Below are positions 53,652 through 61,379 of a stretch of DNA of 64,000 nt, in pieces. A program made the translations under genes and the position numbers. The DNA is from a virus. The first letter of the stretch is position 1. Every line of letters starts with the position of its first letter. Where the stretch lies: positions 45,552 to 109,551 of the IMG/VR virus record IMGVR_UViG_3300042351_000704. One strand, written 5' to 3'. The notes under the pieces are model-generated. The model saw nothing but the letters and a program-made list of their open reading frames with translations, was not told the origin of the DNA and did not search any database.

Positions 53652-55760
53652 ATGAAAAGAACGTTCTTATTTCTACTGATCTTACTCAGTGTGACTATGT
53701 CATCTTTTGCCCAGATTAAGTTCAGGGCTTTATCGTCTGTAGGGGGTGTTACACTTGCTAGAGGAGGAGAGTTTGACTATATTATTCAAGCCAATGGTAA
53801 TGGTAACACTAGTACTCGTCAGTTATTATTTGATGTACAGTATGATAAAGACAACTTTGAAATTGTTTCTGTCAATCATACCGGTACAGGAGGAAATGGT
53901 GGCGTGCTTCCTCAAAACTCTAACCCACAAATTTCCTGGACCAACTACCCGTTGTATAATTTTGTAACTTCTGCACAGAACACCACTGCTAATGGTACTA
54001 CTAACTACCAGTTTGCTAACTATAATTATTCTACAAGCAATGTGTATGCCATCTTAAGAGCTACACTTACCTGGTCTACTAACAGTGGTATGCCTTATAC
54101 AGGTTATGACCGCATGATTGTTATTAAGTTCAGACTAAGAGCTAATTCTACAGCTTTCAGTTTTAATCCGATCAGATTAAACTTTGTAGCAGGCTGGACC
54201 GGAGCTGGTCAGTGGGATAATACTATTATGGAAAGTCCATTATCTACATCTGTTATAATGAACCAAAACTTTGGTAAGTATATCAGCGCCAAGGTGGACC
54301 TGAACACAAACCTTTTTAATCTTTCTAATGTAAGAGTATCTTTTAGAGATACTGCTACCAATACAGGCGTGATATTCCCTGTTACTTCTACAGGAGAAGT
54401 AGATATCAACCAGTCTCAACTGGCTGCCAATAAAGTGTATGACATCACAGTTATGCATGAGCTGGATAAGCTTTACACTATATACAATAATGCAATTACT
54501 ATATCAGATTTTACAACGTCTCAATCAGAGTTTACTTCTATGGGTCTTGATGGCTCAAAAGGTGTAACACTCAAGACTGGTCAGTCCCTATATGCTGCAG
54601 ATATCAACAGGAATAGGTCATTGGATGGTGGAGATCTTCCACGTTTACTGTCACAAGTGACGGGTATTGATACTTTGATAACACTACCTGCGGGATATGT
54701 TGCCGGCAGTGGCGGATTTATGAGTCTTCCTACCTGGCTTGGTACAGATGCTATAACAACTGCAGGACAAGTAGAGTGGTGTGTAATTACACCAAACGCT
54801 TATGGACAGGGAGTGAGCCGTATCCAGGTAGATATGAGAGAGTTTAACGGAACAGGTGTAACACCTGCTGATATAAAAAGTATACAGTTATTTGACATCT
54901 TTTCTGGTGTTGTAGAGTTTATGAGCAATGATGCTACATGGGCTACTTATAAGGTGGTGAGTAACTTATCTAAAGCCACTGATGGATCTTCTGTGAACTT
55001 ATCAAACATACGTAACATCAACGGTTCTTCTGATTATGGCTTACAGGCAGAGTTTACATTTAATACTTCTCCTGGTGCTTCATGGAACTCGATCACTACC
55101 TCTAACTGGAAGAACATCACTGCACCAAAAGTATTTTACAGAACAGGTGCACTTGGAACTAATCAGTTCCTGGACCTGAAATATTTATTATGGGGTGATG
55201 TGAACAGATCACACTCTTCTCAAGTGGTAGTAAGCAGCGCTGGTACAAATACTGTACAGACTAATGCTGCAGTGAGTATGCAAACAAATACTGCATTCAG
55301 AAATGAAGCGTCTTTATACGTGAATAATCCTGGACCAGTGAGTGAATCGATCGATGTAAATCTTACTAATCTTACAGTAACATCAAACAGTGTTGAGATA
55401 CCGGTGAGTGTAGATCCAAAAGGAGCTTTAGTAAGTGGATTACAGTTTGAGTTTACGTTTGATCCTGCTAAGATAAAATTTGAAGAGCTTCTAGCTAACG
55501 TACCTAATACATGGTATGTATTTGCCAGCTGTAAAGACGGACGTGTAAAGTTTGGAGCATTGGATCAGAACAAGACTACAAGTCTGTCTACTACTACAGT
55601 GCCGTTCAAGTTAAAGTTCTCAACTATTGGAGAGGGTGTAAACATTATTACATCTGTAAAAGTATCTGCACTGATGGACGCCAGTGATGCCAAAGGCAAT
55701 CAGCTGGGTATGAATCTGAACACTACACAAATCAAGTTAACCGGTTATAATAATTTCTAA
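53652..55760 (+). CDS. Secreted cohesin/dockerin-like protein (702 aa)
   Basis: A clear Sec signal peptide (KRTFLFLLILLSVTMSSFA, cleavage before Gln21). Residues about 25-190 and about 565-700 look like cohesin-type beta sandwiches (DVQYDKDNFEIVSV; LQFEFTFDPAKIKFEELL). Between them lies a dockerin-like calcium motif (YAADINRNRSLDGGDLPRLL, about 313-332) and a shorter second one (WGDVNRS). Proteins of this type bind partners on the cell surface in Bacteroidota. A phage copy with its own signal peptide should act on the outside or in the envelope of the infected cell. It starts right after the preceding stop. Confidence 0.65.
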   Translation: MKRTFLFLLILLSVTMSSFAQIKFRALSSVGGVTLARGGEFDYIIQANGNGNTSTRQLLFDVQYDKDNFEIVSVNHTGTGGNGGVLPQNSNPQISWTNYPLYNFVTSAQNTTANGTTNYQFANYNYSTSNVYAILRATLTWSTNSGMPYTGYDRMIVIKFRLRANSTAFSFNPIRLNFVAGWTGAGQWDNTIMESPLSTSVIMNQNFGKYISAKVDLNTNLFNLSNVRVSFRDTATNTGVIFPVTSTGEVDINQSQLAANKVYDITVMHELDKLYTIYNNAITISDFTTSQSEFTSMGLDGSKGVTLKTGQSLYAADINRNRSLDGGDLPRLLSQVTGIDTLITLPAGYVAGSGGFMSLPTWLGTDAITTAGQVEWCVITPNAYGQGVSRIQVDMREFNGTGVTPADIKSIQLFDIFSGVVEFMSNDATWATYKVVSNLSKATDGSSVNLSNIRNINGSSDYGLQAEFTFNTSPGASWNSITTSNWKNITAPKVFYRTGALGTNQFLDLKYLLWGDVNRSHSSQVVVSSAGTNTVQTNAAVSMQTNTAFRNEASLYVNNPGPVSESIDVNLTNLTVTSNSVEIPVSVDPKGALVSGLQFEFTFDPAKIKFEELLANVPNTWYVFASCKDGRVKFGALDQNKTTSLSTTTVPFKLKFSTIGEGVNIITSVKVSALMDASDAKGNQLGMNLNTTQIKLTGYNNF

Positions 55761-55764
55761 GACT

Positions 55765-56139
55765 ATGAAAGAAACAAGCAAACTACTACTGATCTATTTG
55801 TTCTGTATCGTATTAGCCATCATTGCGTGCACTAAGATCGCTATGGAACCCGCACCAGTGATTGACCTGGGTGTACAGTCTACATCTACAGGTATCAAGA
55901 CTATTGTACAAACTGGAAACACTTTGGATGTAGAGTTTACAACTACACCAGGTGCAAAGTATTCTGTACAAGTGGTGCCTTTTGGAAAAGAAGAACCTGT
56001 TAAGAAAGAAGGCTTCACTGCAGTGAGTGAAATTACAAAGAAGTCTTATGACCTGTCTGCGTTACCAAAGCGTGACTATGATTTTGTCTTTATAGACATC
56101 AATGGTAAAGAAGTAAAATATCCTATAGTTATTAAATAA
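55765..56139 (+). CDS. Lipoprotein (124 aa)
   Basis: A hydrophobic leader (LLLIYLFCIVLAIIACTKIA) ends in a lipobox-like IIAC, so lipid attachment at Cys22 is likely. The mature part is beta-rich (YSVQVVPFGKEEPVKKEGF), like a small Ig-like or carboxypeptidase-regulatory fold. It lies between the cohesin-like protein and membrane genes and could anchor the former. No family recognised. Confidence 0.6.
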   Translation: MKETSKLLLIYLFCIVLAIIACTKIAMEPAPVIDLGVQSTSTGIKTIVQTGNTLDVEFTTTPGAKYSVQVVPFGKEEPVKKEGFTAVSEITKKSYDLSALPKRDYDFVFIDINGKEVKYPIVIK

Positions 56140-56154
56140 TAAAAACAACACACT

Positions 56155-56460
56155 ATGTCAGAAGAACAAGCAAGCACCGGTGGTTCTTTAAAGAACATTC
56201 TCATCGGTTTAGTATCAACCGTCACCCTAGGTGTGGGTGGATGGTTTACCAGTAAACTTACTGGTGAAGACGAAAAAGAAGCAGCTCCTGCTGCCGCGGC
56301 TCCTGTAATCAACATTACCAACTCTAACCAACAAGCACAGCAAGCTGCTGCAGGTGGTAAGACCGTTATCATCAAGGAAAAAGAAGTTGCAGCTAAACCA
56401 GCTCCAGCTAAAGTTAAAAAAGACGGTGATGAGTTTAAAGAAGAAGCCCCTAAATGGTAA
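56155..56460 (+). CDS. Single-pass membrane protein with Ala/Lys-rich tail (101 aa)
   Basis: One helix (ILIGLVSTVTLGVGGWFTS), then a Pro/Ala/Lys/Glu tail (EAAPAAAAPVINI; KEKEVAAKPAPAKVKKDG). It resembles small TonB- or spanin-like proteins whose tail spans the periplasm. Function unknown. Start in the CACTATG context. Confidence 0.45.
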   Translation: MSEEQASTGGSLKNILIGLVSTVTLGVGGWFTSKLTGEDEKEAAPAAAAPVINITNSNQQAQQAAAGGKTVIIKEKEVAAKPAPAKVKKDGDEFKEEAPKW

Positions 56461-56463
56461 GTT

Positions 56464-56571
56464 ATGGCAAATGCTAAGAAGAAAAAAAGAGCCATGCGAT
56501 CGATCCGCTCAGGCCGTAAGACGACAGCTCAGATTAAGAAAAACCAGGAAATATTAAAAACTTATGAGTAA
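56464..56571 (+). CDS. Tiny basic protein (35 aa)
   Basis: Reads MANAKKKKRAMRSIRSGRK and ends LKTYE before TAA; about 13 Lys/Arg in 35 residues, so nucleic-acid binding is likely. Start GTTATGG; the end overlaps the next start (ATGAGTAA) by 8 bp, which supports translation. Confidence 0.5.
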   Translation: MANAKKKKRAMRSIRSGRKTTAQIKKNQEILKTYE

Positions 56572-57163
56572 TCAAGAACCAAACACAGGCTTCAGGGAAC
56601 TCCTGAATGCCATGATGCAAAGACGTTGGTACATCACTGCAGGTGTACTCGGTGGATTTATACTAATTATTGCAGGAATCTTTACAGCTGTATCCAATAA
56701 CGCCACTATGGCGGGTGAATGGAAAGAGTTGTTAATGCTTTTACTGGGTGCCTTTATTGGCTCTTACGGTAAGATCATTGACTACTGGTTCTCTGATACA
56801 GATAAAGATAAGATGCTGGTACAGAAGATGGATGAAGAAGATGGAGTTTCTATGGGTCATACTAATGACATGAAAGAAACTAACAGACCTTTTACACCAA
56901 TTGTACCGGATGCTTTTGTTGCCGGAGCACAAGCTGCCCGTGAACTGGCTGTTGTAGAAAACAAACAACGCTATGACCTGCAAAAAGATGAGCAGGAACA
57001 CAGACAAATTCTTGAAGCTGACCAACAAGAACACGAACAAGAAATGGAAAAGCTGGAATTTGAACACCAGGAGCACCGTCAGTGCGAACATGTATGGGGT
57101 GACTCAGATCATGATGGTGAACTTGAATGCCAGAAATGTGGTAGGATTAAAGATCCGCACTAA
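56564..57163 (+). CDS. Membrane protein with coiled coil and C-terminal zinc ribbon (199 aa)
   Basis: Two hydrophobic helices (YITAGVLGGFILIIAGIFTA; LLMLLLGAFIGSYGKIIDYW) as in a holin-like protein, then a Glu/Gln-rich coiled coil (DEQEHRQILEADQQEHEQE) and a Cys/His end (CEHVWGD...CQKCGRIKDPH) fitting a zinc ribbon. An unusual combination: the ribbon would face the cytoplasm or periplasm next to the membrane. A role in lysis timing or as a docking site is possible. Confidence 0.5.
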   Translation: MSNQEPNTGFRELLNAMMQRRWYITAGVLGGFILIIAGIFTAVSNNATMAGEWKELLMLLLGAFIGSYGKIIDYWFSDTDKDKMLVQKMDEEDGVSMGHTNDMKETNRPFTPIVPDAFVAGAQAARELAVVENKQRYDLQKDEQEHRQILEADQQEHEQEMEKLEFEHQEHRQCEHVWGDSDHDGELECQKCGRIKDPH

Positions 57164-57194
57164 TTGTTAACGTAACCCTTCTACATGGACACTG

Positions 57195-57413
57195 ATGACC
57201 AAAAGAAACAGACTAAAACTATTACGTTCCTGTCGGGATGCCAGCTTAATGGCTGCCATGTTCTTCCTGCCGCTGGGGTACGATCTCTTGTTCAAGACGC
57301 TTTTAGATTACACTGGGAGCTTCTGGGCCACCGATATCATATTCTACTCGCTGTCAGGGGTGTTCTGGCTGTCCTACTTCTTGCTGTCCAGATATTTAAA
57401 ACCTAAGACATGA
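57195..57413 (+). CDS. Small two-helix membrane protein (72 aa)
   Basis: Basic start (TKRNRLKLLRSCRDASLM), then two hydrophobic helices (AAMFFLPLGYDLLF and IIFYSLSGVFWLSYFLL). The stop overlaps the next start as ATGA, supporting this frame over the competing frame at 57185-57406. Function unknown. Confidence 0.5.
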   Translation: MTKRNRLKLLRSCRDASLMAAMFFLPLGYDLLFKTLLDYTGSFWATDIIFYSLSGVFWLSYFLLSRYLKPKT

Positions 57414-58138
57414 AAAAATTCTTATTGATACTGCTGTTTATAACGCTGATGCTTATCAACGGGATAAATGCACAGCAGATTGCGGCTACCAAGACAGAGC
57501 AGTATAAAGCCAGCTTTGAAAAAGCTATTGACATTTCACAGTTCCTGGACTATGATGGTCCACAGATTCCTGTGCAGATACTCAAGTGCGGTATATCAGA
57601 TGAGATGTATGAACTCTATCCGGAGCTCAAAGAGAAACGAGTAGGCCTTGGTGTGGCCAATATTTCTATGGAATATTTAGAGAACCTAAACAGGTTCAAG
57701 TTTACAGAAGATAAAACAGAGATCAAGAACCGTATGGTAAAACAGTTCCAGGCATCACAAGCCGGGATCTCCGAGAACAAATTAGATGGACGTGGCAAGA
57801 TCAACCTTGCCAAGTACTTTGTTACTATAGAATGTTATGATTACTCTGTATCAGAAGATGAAACGATTTCACTTAAGGATGGTACAAAGCAACTCATGGT
57901 TACGCGTATTGGTTTACAGGTCAGATTCACTGATGCTGAAACTGGTGTGGTGTTTTCAGGTTCTGGTCTTGGCGATGCAAAAACTACGAAAGAAGTAGCC
58001 GGCATCACCTCTGACGCTACCCTGGACCCGGTTAAGTTTAACCAGTCTACTATCTCCATTGCTACAAAAAAAGCTCTTGACATAGCGTGCGCCAGGATCC
58101 TGGATCGCATGATCAAGAAAGGAATCTTTACGAAGTAA
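57410..58138 (+). CDS. CsgG-like exported protein (242 aa)
   Basis: Sec signal peptide (KKFLLILLFITLMLINGINA, cleaved before Gln). The mature part fits the CsgG/curli secretion family: an alpha/beta domain with SMEYLENLNRFKFTED, then KYFVTIECYDYSVSE and the hallmark VRFTDAETGVVFSGSGLGD and a closing ALDIACARILDRM helix. CsgG forms a lipoprotein pore in the outer membrane, but no lipobox Cys follows the leader here. It may act as a periplasmic ring or a variant pore. It is followed at once (TAATG) by a barrel-like outer-membrane protein gene. Confidence 0.6.
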   Translation: MKKFLLILLFITLMLINGINAQQIAATKTEQYKASFEKAIDISQFLDYDGPQIPVQILKCGISDEMYELYPELKEKRVGLGVANISMEYLENLNRFKFTEDKTEIKNRMVKQFQASQAGISENKLDGRGKINLAKYFVTIECYDYSVSEDETISLKDGTKQLMVTRIGLQVRFTDAETGVVFSGSGLGDAKTTKEVAGITSDATLDPVKFNQSTISIATKKALDIACARILDRMIKKGIFTK

Positions 58139-59421
58139 TGTGGAGGGGCCTATGTGTTGTTTTGTTCATATTATTTTCTAGCGCTTATGCTAACGGCCAG
58201 GTCATTGTACAAACGTTCACAGACCCTTGTACTAAAACAGTTTCTACGTTTACAATCCCTCTTACTGGCAGCACTGTCATTATTTTTTACAATAAGTCTA
58301 GGACTTTTACTGCTGCTGATGTACAGTCTGGTGAATTTACTAGGTGGATCAATCAGGTGTATGAAGACTACCGCAAATTATCTCCGTGTTCTGTGGCTCA
58401 AGCTGCAGCTACTAGCACTCAAATTACAGCCACTGCTGTATCTGCTGCAGTAAGTTCAGCAGCCAGTGCCGCTGCGTCAACAGCAGCCGCTTCTGCAGCG
58501 TCTTCTGCTGCTTCCAGTGCTGCCTCATCGGCAGCCAGCTCTGCGGGCAGTTCTGCCGCAAGTTCAGCTTCTTCCTCCGCCAGTAGCTCTGCCGCTAGTT
58601 CAAGCAATTCTCAAGGATCGAGCTCAGAGTCTAGCAGCAGCAGCTCTAGCAGCGGGGAAAGTTCTTCAAGTTCAGAGTCTTCTTCAAGTTCAGACTCTAA
58701 GAGTGAATCTAAAAGTGAAAGTAAGTCAGAGTCTAAGAGCTCTTCTAAAGGCTCTTCTAAAGGGGGTGGTAGGGCAGCTGCCCGTGTAAACCCAATATTG
58801 TTTAATTCCGACTTTACAGGGGGTCAATCCCTGGACAAGTCTGTGAATGTTATTGCTACGTTTGGAATGTCCCAGTCATCTATGACCGGACAGTCATCCT
58901 GGGGTGTAACCGGGATGGTATGGAGTAACCTGCAACAGTTTGCACTGAGCTCCAGGTATACTAAAATGAATTTTCAGGAAGGTAAACTACAGAGCATCTC
59001 CAACTGGGGTGCTACGGTTGCTTCCGCCTTTGGGAGCCATTTTGGCTTTATTACTTATGCCTACATTTATCCCAACAAGTGGGGTGTAGCTGGTGTCAAC
59101 ACTACAATATCTGTTGCCAAGGCTGAAGACGAGTATAGTGTTACTAACTCTATGCTTTTTTTCTTTACCAAGTCTTTTCCTATTAATAAAAAGCTCAGTA
59201 TTTCTCCGGATATCTACATGTCCGGAAGTCCGCTTACGTATCTGACTAAACAGCGAGCATTTGTGGAGTCTCCTGACATGGGATTCATGACAGGTGCTGC
59301 TGTAGATTATGCACTGACTAAGCGGTTTAAGTTTAACATAGGTGTCCGGACCAGTATCTCTACTAATCCGGACTTACCCATATTAATTTTTGGTGTCATA
59401 GGCTCTAAGATGAACCTATAA
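58138..59421 (+). CDS. Outer-membrane barrel-like protein with Ser/Ala-rich linker (427 aa)
   Basis: The start at 58138 (TAATG overlap with the preceding stop) gives a signal peptide (CVVLFILFSSAYANG). A small N-terminal domain bounded by two Cys follows. Residues about 100-215 are a low-complexity linker: Ala/Ser-rich, then Ser/Glu/Lys-rich. The C-terminal 210 residues have alternating strands (SLDKSVNVIATFGMSQ; LSISPDIYMSGSPLTY; FKFNIGVRTSIST) that fit an outer-membrane beta-barrel. A longer start at 58087 would overlap the upstream gene by 52 bp and break the signal peptide. Possibly a phage-made cell-surface protein. Confidence 0.55.
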   Translation: MWRGLCVVLFILFSSAYANGQVIVQTFTDPCTKTVSTFTIPLTGSTVIIFYNKSRTFTAADVQSGEFTRWINQVYEDYRKLSPCSVAQAAATSTQITATAVSAAVSSAASAAASTAAASAASSAASSAASSAASSAGSSAASSASSSASSSAASSSNSQGSSSESSSSSSSSGESSSSSESSSSSDSKSESKSESKSESKSSSKGSSKGGGRAAARVNPILFNSDFTGGQSLDKSVNVIATFGMSQSSMTGQSSWGVTGMVWSNLQQFALSSRYTKMNFQEGKLQSISNWGATVASAFGSHFGFITYAYIYPNKWGVAGVNTTISVAKAEDEYSVTNSMLFFFTKSFPINKKLSISPDIYMSGSPLTYLTKQRAFVESPDMGFMTGAAVDYALTKRFKFNIGVRTSISTNPDLPILIFGVIGSKMNL

Positions 59422-59730
59422 CTATTTTATTCTCCACACTCTTCTCTCTCCATTTAGCTGCATACGTGATGTCAGCGTAAACCCTGGTCTTATGCGTGCA
59501 AATTGCTTTGCTGCATAATGTAGGGTGTTGGGTTTCTTTGCAACAGGGTCTTTAGATGGTACAATAAAACTGTCTCCTGGCTTCATTATCTCAAAGGGGA
59601 ACTTGTCTCTCAATGACGATAAACGTATGCCAGTAATTTCTACGCCATGCTCTACAAGATATGCCCAGTTCTTACTGGATTTTGCAGAGCCATTGTTGTT
59701 TTTGGGTGTTCTTTTTTTTGGTGTATTCAT
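59422..59730 (-). CDS. Small nucleic-acid-associated-looking protein (102 aa)
   Basis: Basic N-terminus (NTPKKRTPKNNNGSAKSSK). PGDSFIVPSKD, then AAKQFARIRPGFTLTSRM and GERRVWRIK match a small phage protein family that I recall in many phages but cannot name with certainty. It ends directly against the convergent + gene. An overlapping + ORF (59525-59782) was rejected. Confidence 0.55.
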   Translation of the reverse strand: MNTPKKRTPKNNNGSAKSSKNWAYLVEHGVEITGIRLSSLRDKFPFEIMKPGDSFIVPSKDPVAKKPNTLHYAAKQFARIRPGFTLTSRMQLNGERRVWRIK

Positions 59731-59801
59731 ACTGTATTTTTTGATGGCTCAATATAAAATGCATCCTGAAAACACCCCATAAAACCTTTTTTGCAGGTAA
59801 T

Positions 59802-59823
59802 TAGGTAACGAGTTGGTTACCTA
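59802..59823 (-). terminator. Hairpin at the end of the VWA gene
   Basis: A perfect 8-bp inverted repeat (TAGGTAAC with GTTACCTA, 6-nt loop) overlaps the TAG stop of the VWA gene on the - strand. No good U-tract follows, so it is a weak terminator or a protein-binding palindrome. The rest of the gap 59731-59820 is AT-rich, with nothing else clear. Confidence 0.45.
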
Positions 59824-61326
59824 GACAGCTTTTCCATCTAACCCTACTTGATATATACGTGATCCGTTAAATATGATACATTGTCCTTTATCCATGTACT
59901 TCTCGTCAAAGGAGTTAAACCTTGCTCCTTCTACACCAATAAAGAATGCTTTTTCTGAGTAGATGCTGCAATGATCTTCTGCATCAGTAATCACTAAAGC
60001 GTTGTTACCTATAAGTTCAATGTTACGTACTGCGTTGTCAATAGTTGTACCGCCACCACAATCTATCATAGAGATAGATATCAGGTCGTTGCGGTATTTC
60101 TTAACGCGTGTATCAAACAAGTAGACATCGTTTAGCATGTCCAGTTGTTTTAGTTTAGCAACCATAGACTTAGCAAAATCTATCTTGGAGATATACCTGT
60201 CTTCTGTATTCACTACACCACAGCTGCTGGACATAGATCCTGATACATCTATATAGACATCGATCTTGCCCACATACTTGTAGTCTTTGATCTGGATGTC
60301 TTCTAAAAATATCGTACGTAGCTTGGGATGCAGTAGTATATAATCTTCAAGTCCGGAAACATCCTGGGAGTTAAGCAGATCATCATAGATGGTTTCTTTG
60401 CGTGCAGAAAAATATGCAGCACTCTTGTCCAAAAGCTTTTGTAACTTTTCTTTGAGTGAACCCATAGAGATATTAATACGCTCGAGTCTTTCAGCAACTT
60501 TTCGGAAATAATCCGGAGAGAGCTTTGCAGGTTGACCGCTACCACCTTTATAGGAGTCTTCAAAAAGTTTTTCCTGGGTTTCTTTATCAACGTGCTGGTC
60601 CATCATATTACAGGTATCCTGTGCATCTTTCATAGCTTTATCCAGCATGTTCTTGCTCAGCTGATTGTTGAGCATTTTATCCATGGCATTGTCGATATCG
60701 TCTTGGTTGAACTGATTATCGTCACCACCACCCAGACCGTTCTGCATTTGCTGATGAGCTTCCGGATCAATGTATTCCATCATGGTCATCTGCATCATGT
60801 AGTAGAGCATCATCTGTTTGGTAAAGATGGCGCTTTTTAGGTTGGACCCTTCAGACATAATCTTACCTACAGGATTGTTAGCTTTCTCTAGGAACTTGTA
60901 ACGCGTATTGTTTTTATCAGTACGCTCTTCAAATTCAAGCTTGTCGATCTTGTTGTAATACATCTTGTGAATGTCATACTTCATGTGCTCAGGAAACTTT
61001 CTATAGTTCTGTTGCAGCTTGGTATGAAATGCATTCATGTCAGGTTTTTTATCCTGGTCTAGTTTATCAAAAGCTGTACTGCGGGCAAACCGGTTGTAGT
61101 ATTCTTTGATAGACTCCATGCTGTAGATCTCTTTATTCACAATGCTTGAGATCTTGGTCTCATCTATGTAATGGATGTATGGCTTGATAAGATCTGCTTT
61201 TTTATAAAAGTTCAGCTTACCAAACAAACCACCATCATCGGCTTTATAGTGTGATTGTATTTCACCCTTCTTGACTTTCTCAAGGATGGTGTATACGTTT
61301 TTATATTGTTTGCTTTTAGCAGCCAT
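59821..61326 (-). CDS. VWA-domain protein partnered with MoxR ATPase (501 aa)
   Basis: The C-terminal domain (about 350-490) holds the MIDAS metal site: VYIDVSGSMSSS (DxSxS), then DCGGGTTIDNAV with the Thr, and NALVITDAEDH with the Asp. The N-terminal 340 residues are helical with Lys/Asp-rich stretches. It is the next gene but a hairpin apart from the MoxR AAA+ gene. This MoxR/VWA pair is known as a chaperone-like module (RavA/ViaA, CobS/CobT) that remodels protein complexes. The target in a phage is unknown. Confidence 0.8.
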   Translation of the reverse strand: MAAKSKQYKNVYTILEKVKKGEIQSHYKADDGGLFGKLNFYKKADLIKPYIHYIDETKISSIVNKEIYSMESIKEYYNRFARSTAFDKLDQDKKPDMNAFHTKLQQNYRKFPEHMKYDIHKMYYNKIDKLEFEERTDKNNTRYKFLEKANNPVGKIMSEGSNLKSAIFTKQMMLYYMMQMTMMEYIDPEAHQQMQNGLGGGDDNQFNQDDIDNAMDKMLNNQLSKNMLDKAMKDAQDTCNMMDQHVDKETQEKLFEDSYKGGSGQPAKLSPDYFRKVAERLERINISMGSLKEKLQKLLDKSAAYFSARKETIYDDLLNSQDVSGLEDYILLHPKLRTIFLEDIQIKDYKYVGKIDVYIDVSGSMSSSCGVVNTEDRYISKIDFAKSMVAKLKQLDMLNDVYLFDTRVKKYRNDLISISMIDCGGGTTIDNAVRNIELIGNNALVITDAEDHCSIYSEKAFFIGVEGARFNSFDEKYMDKGQCIIFNGSRIYQVGLDGKAV

Positions 61327-61337
61327 ATACTTGATTT

Positions 61338-61372
61338 AAAAAGATGACCGGAGTGTTTAGTTCCGGTCATCT
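61338..61372 (-). terminator. Strong intrinsic terminator after the MoxR gene
   Basis: On the - strand an 11-bp perfect stem (AGATGACCGGA with TCCGGTCATCT, 9-nt loop) is followed by TTTTTAAA. This is the best terminator in the window, and it separates the MoxR gene from the VWA gene, so the two may be made in different amounts. Confidence 0.8.
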
Positions 61373-61379
61373 GTGTTAT

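Noticed and set aside
57185-57406. + frame ORF competing with the small membrane protein
   Set aside because: The 57195-57413 frame has two clean transmembrane helices and an ATGA overlap with the next gene; this one has neither.
58419-58607. Ala/Glu-rich - strand ORF
   Set aside because: It is the complement of the Ala/Ser-rich linker coding region; low complexity leaves frames open by chance.
59525-59782. 85-codon + strand ORF with a hydrophobic end
   Set aside because: It is opposite a - strand gene with a conserved-looking GERRVWRIK end, and lacks a good start context.
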